A stretch of DNA of 6,368 bases from Thermoanaerobacterales bacterium (lineage in GTDB: Bacteria; Actinomycetota; Acidimicrobiia; Acidimicrobiales; JACDCH01): positions 1 to 6,368 of the forward strand of contig PKRH01000160.1 in assembly GCA_017577565.1 (NCBI GenBank). The letters run 5' to 3'. Positions 5,552 through 6,368 of this stretch are shown here, piece after piece (the stretch's first letter is position 1; each line of letters opens with the position of its first letter). The translations under genes and the position numbers were made by a program. The notes under the pieces are model-generated. The model did not search any database. It saw nothing but the letters and a program-made list of their open reading frames with translations, and was not told the origin of the DNA.

Positions 5552-6368
5552 TCAGTCGGGCGGGGTCCCGACGACGACCCGCTGGGCGGGGGCGGTCGCG
5601 GCGGCGTCGTCGTCGGGCGCGGTGACCCGGACGAGGACGGCGTCCGCGGACACCGAGACGTCGAGGCCGCCGAGGTCCGCCGGGTCGACCAGGTCCTCGA
5701 GCGGCACGGTCGAGATCGCGCGGCCGTCGAGGGAGTGGACGACCGCCGGTCGCCAGGCCCGGCCACCGTGCTCGTCGACCGGCGGGTTCACGACGGCGGC
5801 CCACCCGAGGGGACCGAAGGCCACGGTCGAGACGCTGGTCTCCGGGTCGTCGACCGCGGTGCGGGGGTCGACCGACCACCAGCCTCCGCTGCCGTCGGCG
5901 GTCCAGATCGCCGCACCGCCCGTCAGGTCGGCCACGGCCGCGGCCGGCCGCCCGTCCACCACGCCGGCGGACATCAGGCGCCCGTCGAGCTCGCCCGCCG
6001 GGGTCCAGCTCACCCCGTCGGCCGAACGGTGGACCTCGGTCGTCGCGCTGTCCGGCGACCCGGGGGTGCCGCCGCGGACGGCGAACAGGGTGAAGCCGTC
6101 GTCGCCGGCCACCACGATGCCCCCGGCGAGGCCGTCGCCGAGGTCGACGGGCGTGAACCCGTCCCCGCCGGCCGAGACCGCGACGAGCGTGCGGCCGTGC
6201 AGGACGATGTCCCGCAGCTCGTCGTCGACGCCGAGCTCGTCCCAGGTGTACGTGGCCGGCTGGGCCGGGGCCTCGGGGTCGCAGGCGCTCGGCGGCGGCC
6301 CCGGGGGCGGGCCGGCCTCGTCCGCCTGCGGGCGGCGGGGGTCGGTGCCCCGTGGGACCGCCCACCCC
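5552..6368 (-). CDS. Beta-propeller-like protein, C-terminal part (5' truncated)
   Basis: The minus-strand frame is open from the right edge to a TGA at 5554-5552, about 271 codons. Strongly G/C-ending codons continue up to the edge, so GTG 6115 is probably internal and the true start is off-window. A Pro/Gly-rich linker with a lone Cys (about 6281-6313) precedes TYTWDELGV and a series of short beta-rich units. Several resemble sialidase/BNR Asp-box blades, with SADGVSW at about 6005-6025, then WTADGSGGWW and VHSLDGR. Such proteins are often exported or lipid-anchored, but the N-terminus that would show this is missing. No catalytic residues can be named. The C-terminus (QRVVVGTPPD) ends without a further domain. 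There is no evident functional link to the neighbouring suf genes, and a GC hairpin separates it from them. Confidence 0.75.
   Translation of the reverse strand, partial: GWAVPRGTDPRRPQADEAGPPPGPPPSACDPEAPAQPATYTWDELGVDDELRDIVLHGRTLVAVSAGGDGFTPVDLGDGLAGGIVVAGDDGFTLFAVRGGTPGSPDSATTEVHRSADGVSWTPAGELDGRLMSAGVVDGRPAAAVADLTGGAAIWTADGSGGWWSVDPRTAVDDPETSVSTVAFGPLGWAAVVNPPVDEHGGRAWRPAVVHSLDGRAISTVPLEDLVDPADLGGLDVSVSADAVLVRVTAPDDDAAATAPAQRVVVGTPPD

Noticed and set aside
4716..6365. Minus-strand open frame of 549 codons spanning the propeller-like gene, the Cys4 gene and the start of sufD
   Set aside because: It is in a different frame from all three, is very rich in Arg/Pro/Gly, and crosses the terminator hairpin and promoters. 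It is a composition artefact.
1..6368. CRISPR arrays, tRNA/rRNA genes, insertion sequences, defence or phage modules
   Set aside because: I saw no regularly spaced repeats, no tRNA-like cloverleaf, no transposase or integrase motifs, and uniform composition across the window.

Overview
The window is extremely GC-rich, and nearly every codon of the real genes ends in G or C. It carries an F420-type PPOX protein of the Rv0121 family, a suf locus with a Rieske ferredoxin between sufD and sufC, and promoters that look leaderless. Together these point to a high-GC actinobacterium. The class Acidimicrobiia is my best guess, from general resemblance only; there is no rRNA or other taxonomic marker here.

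Layout. Positions 1-2171 (+) hold the C-terminal part of a large STAND/AAA-type signalling ATPase whose nucleotide-binding P-loop and N-terminal effector domain lie off the left edge. Directly after it, 2196-2600 (+) is a small PPOX-family F420-dependent oxidoreductase with its own apparent leaderless promoter. It converges on the minus-strand suf cluster, with only 8 bases between the two stop codons. Read on the minus strand, the cluster is sufD (5047-3785), a Rieske [2Fe-2S] ferredoxin (3785-3462) and sufC (3472-2609). The genes overlap by 1 and 11 bases, so they are one translationally coupled operon. A plausible promoter (5131-5102), a 13-bp palindrome and a Shine-Dalgarno sequence precede an unusual CTG start of sufD. 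Upstream, also on the minus strand, a 118-residue protein with four cysteines (5491-5135) has its own leaderless-type promoter. Beyond a strong GC hairpin lies the C-terminal part of a beta-propeller-like protein (5552 to the right edge). There is no gene-free stretch longer than about 90 bases.

How the genes work together. SufC (ATPase) and SufD (scaffold partner) belong to the SufBC2D Fe-S cluster assembly machine, and the Rieske ferredoxin is probably a client or an electron carrier. sufB is absent from the expected position before sufD, and no sufS or sufU follows sufC, so the pathway must be completed elsewhere in the genome. The small Cys4 protein occupies the place where sufB would be expected and is the most interesting uncharacterised gene in the window. 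The flanking ATPase, PPOX enzyme and propeller protein have no evident link to Fe-S assembly.
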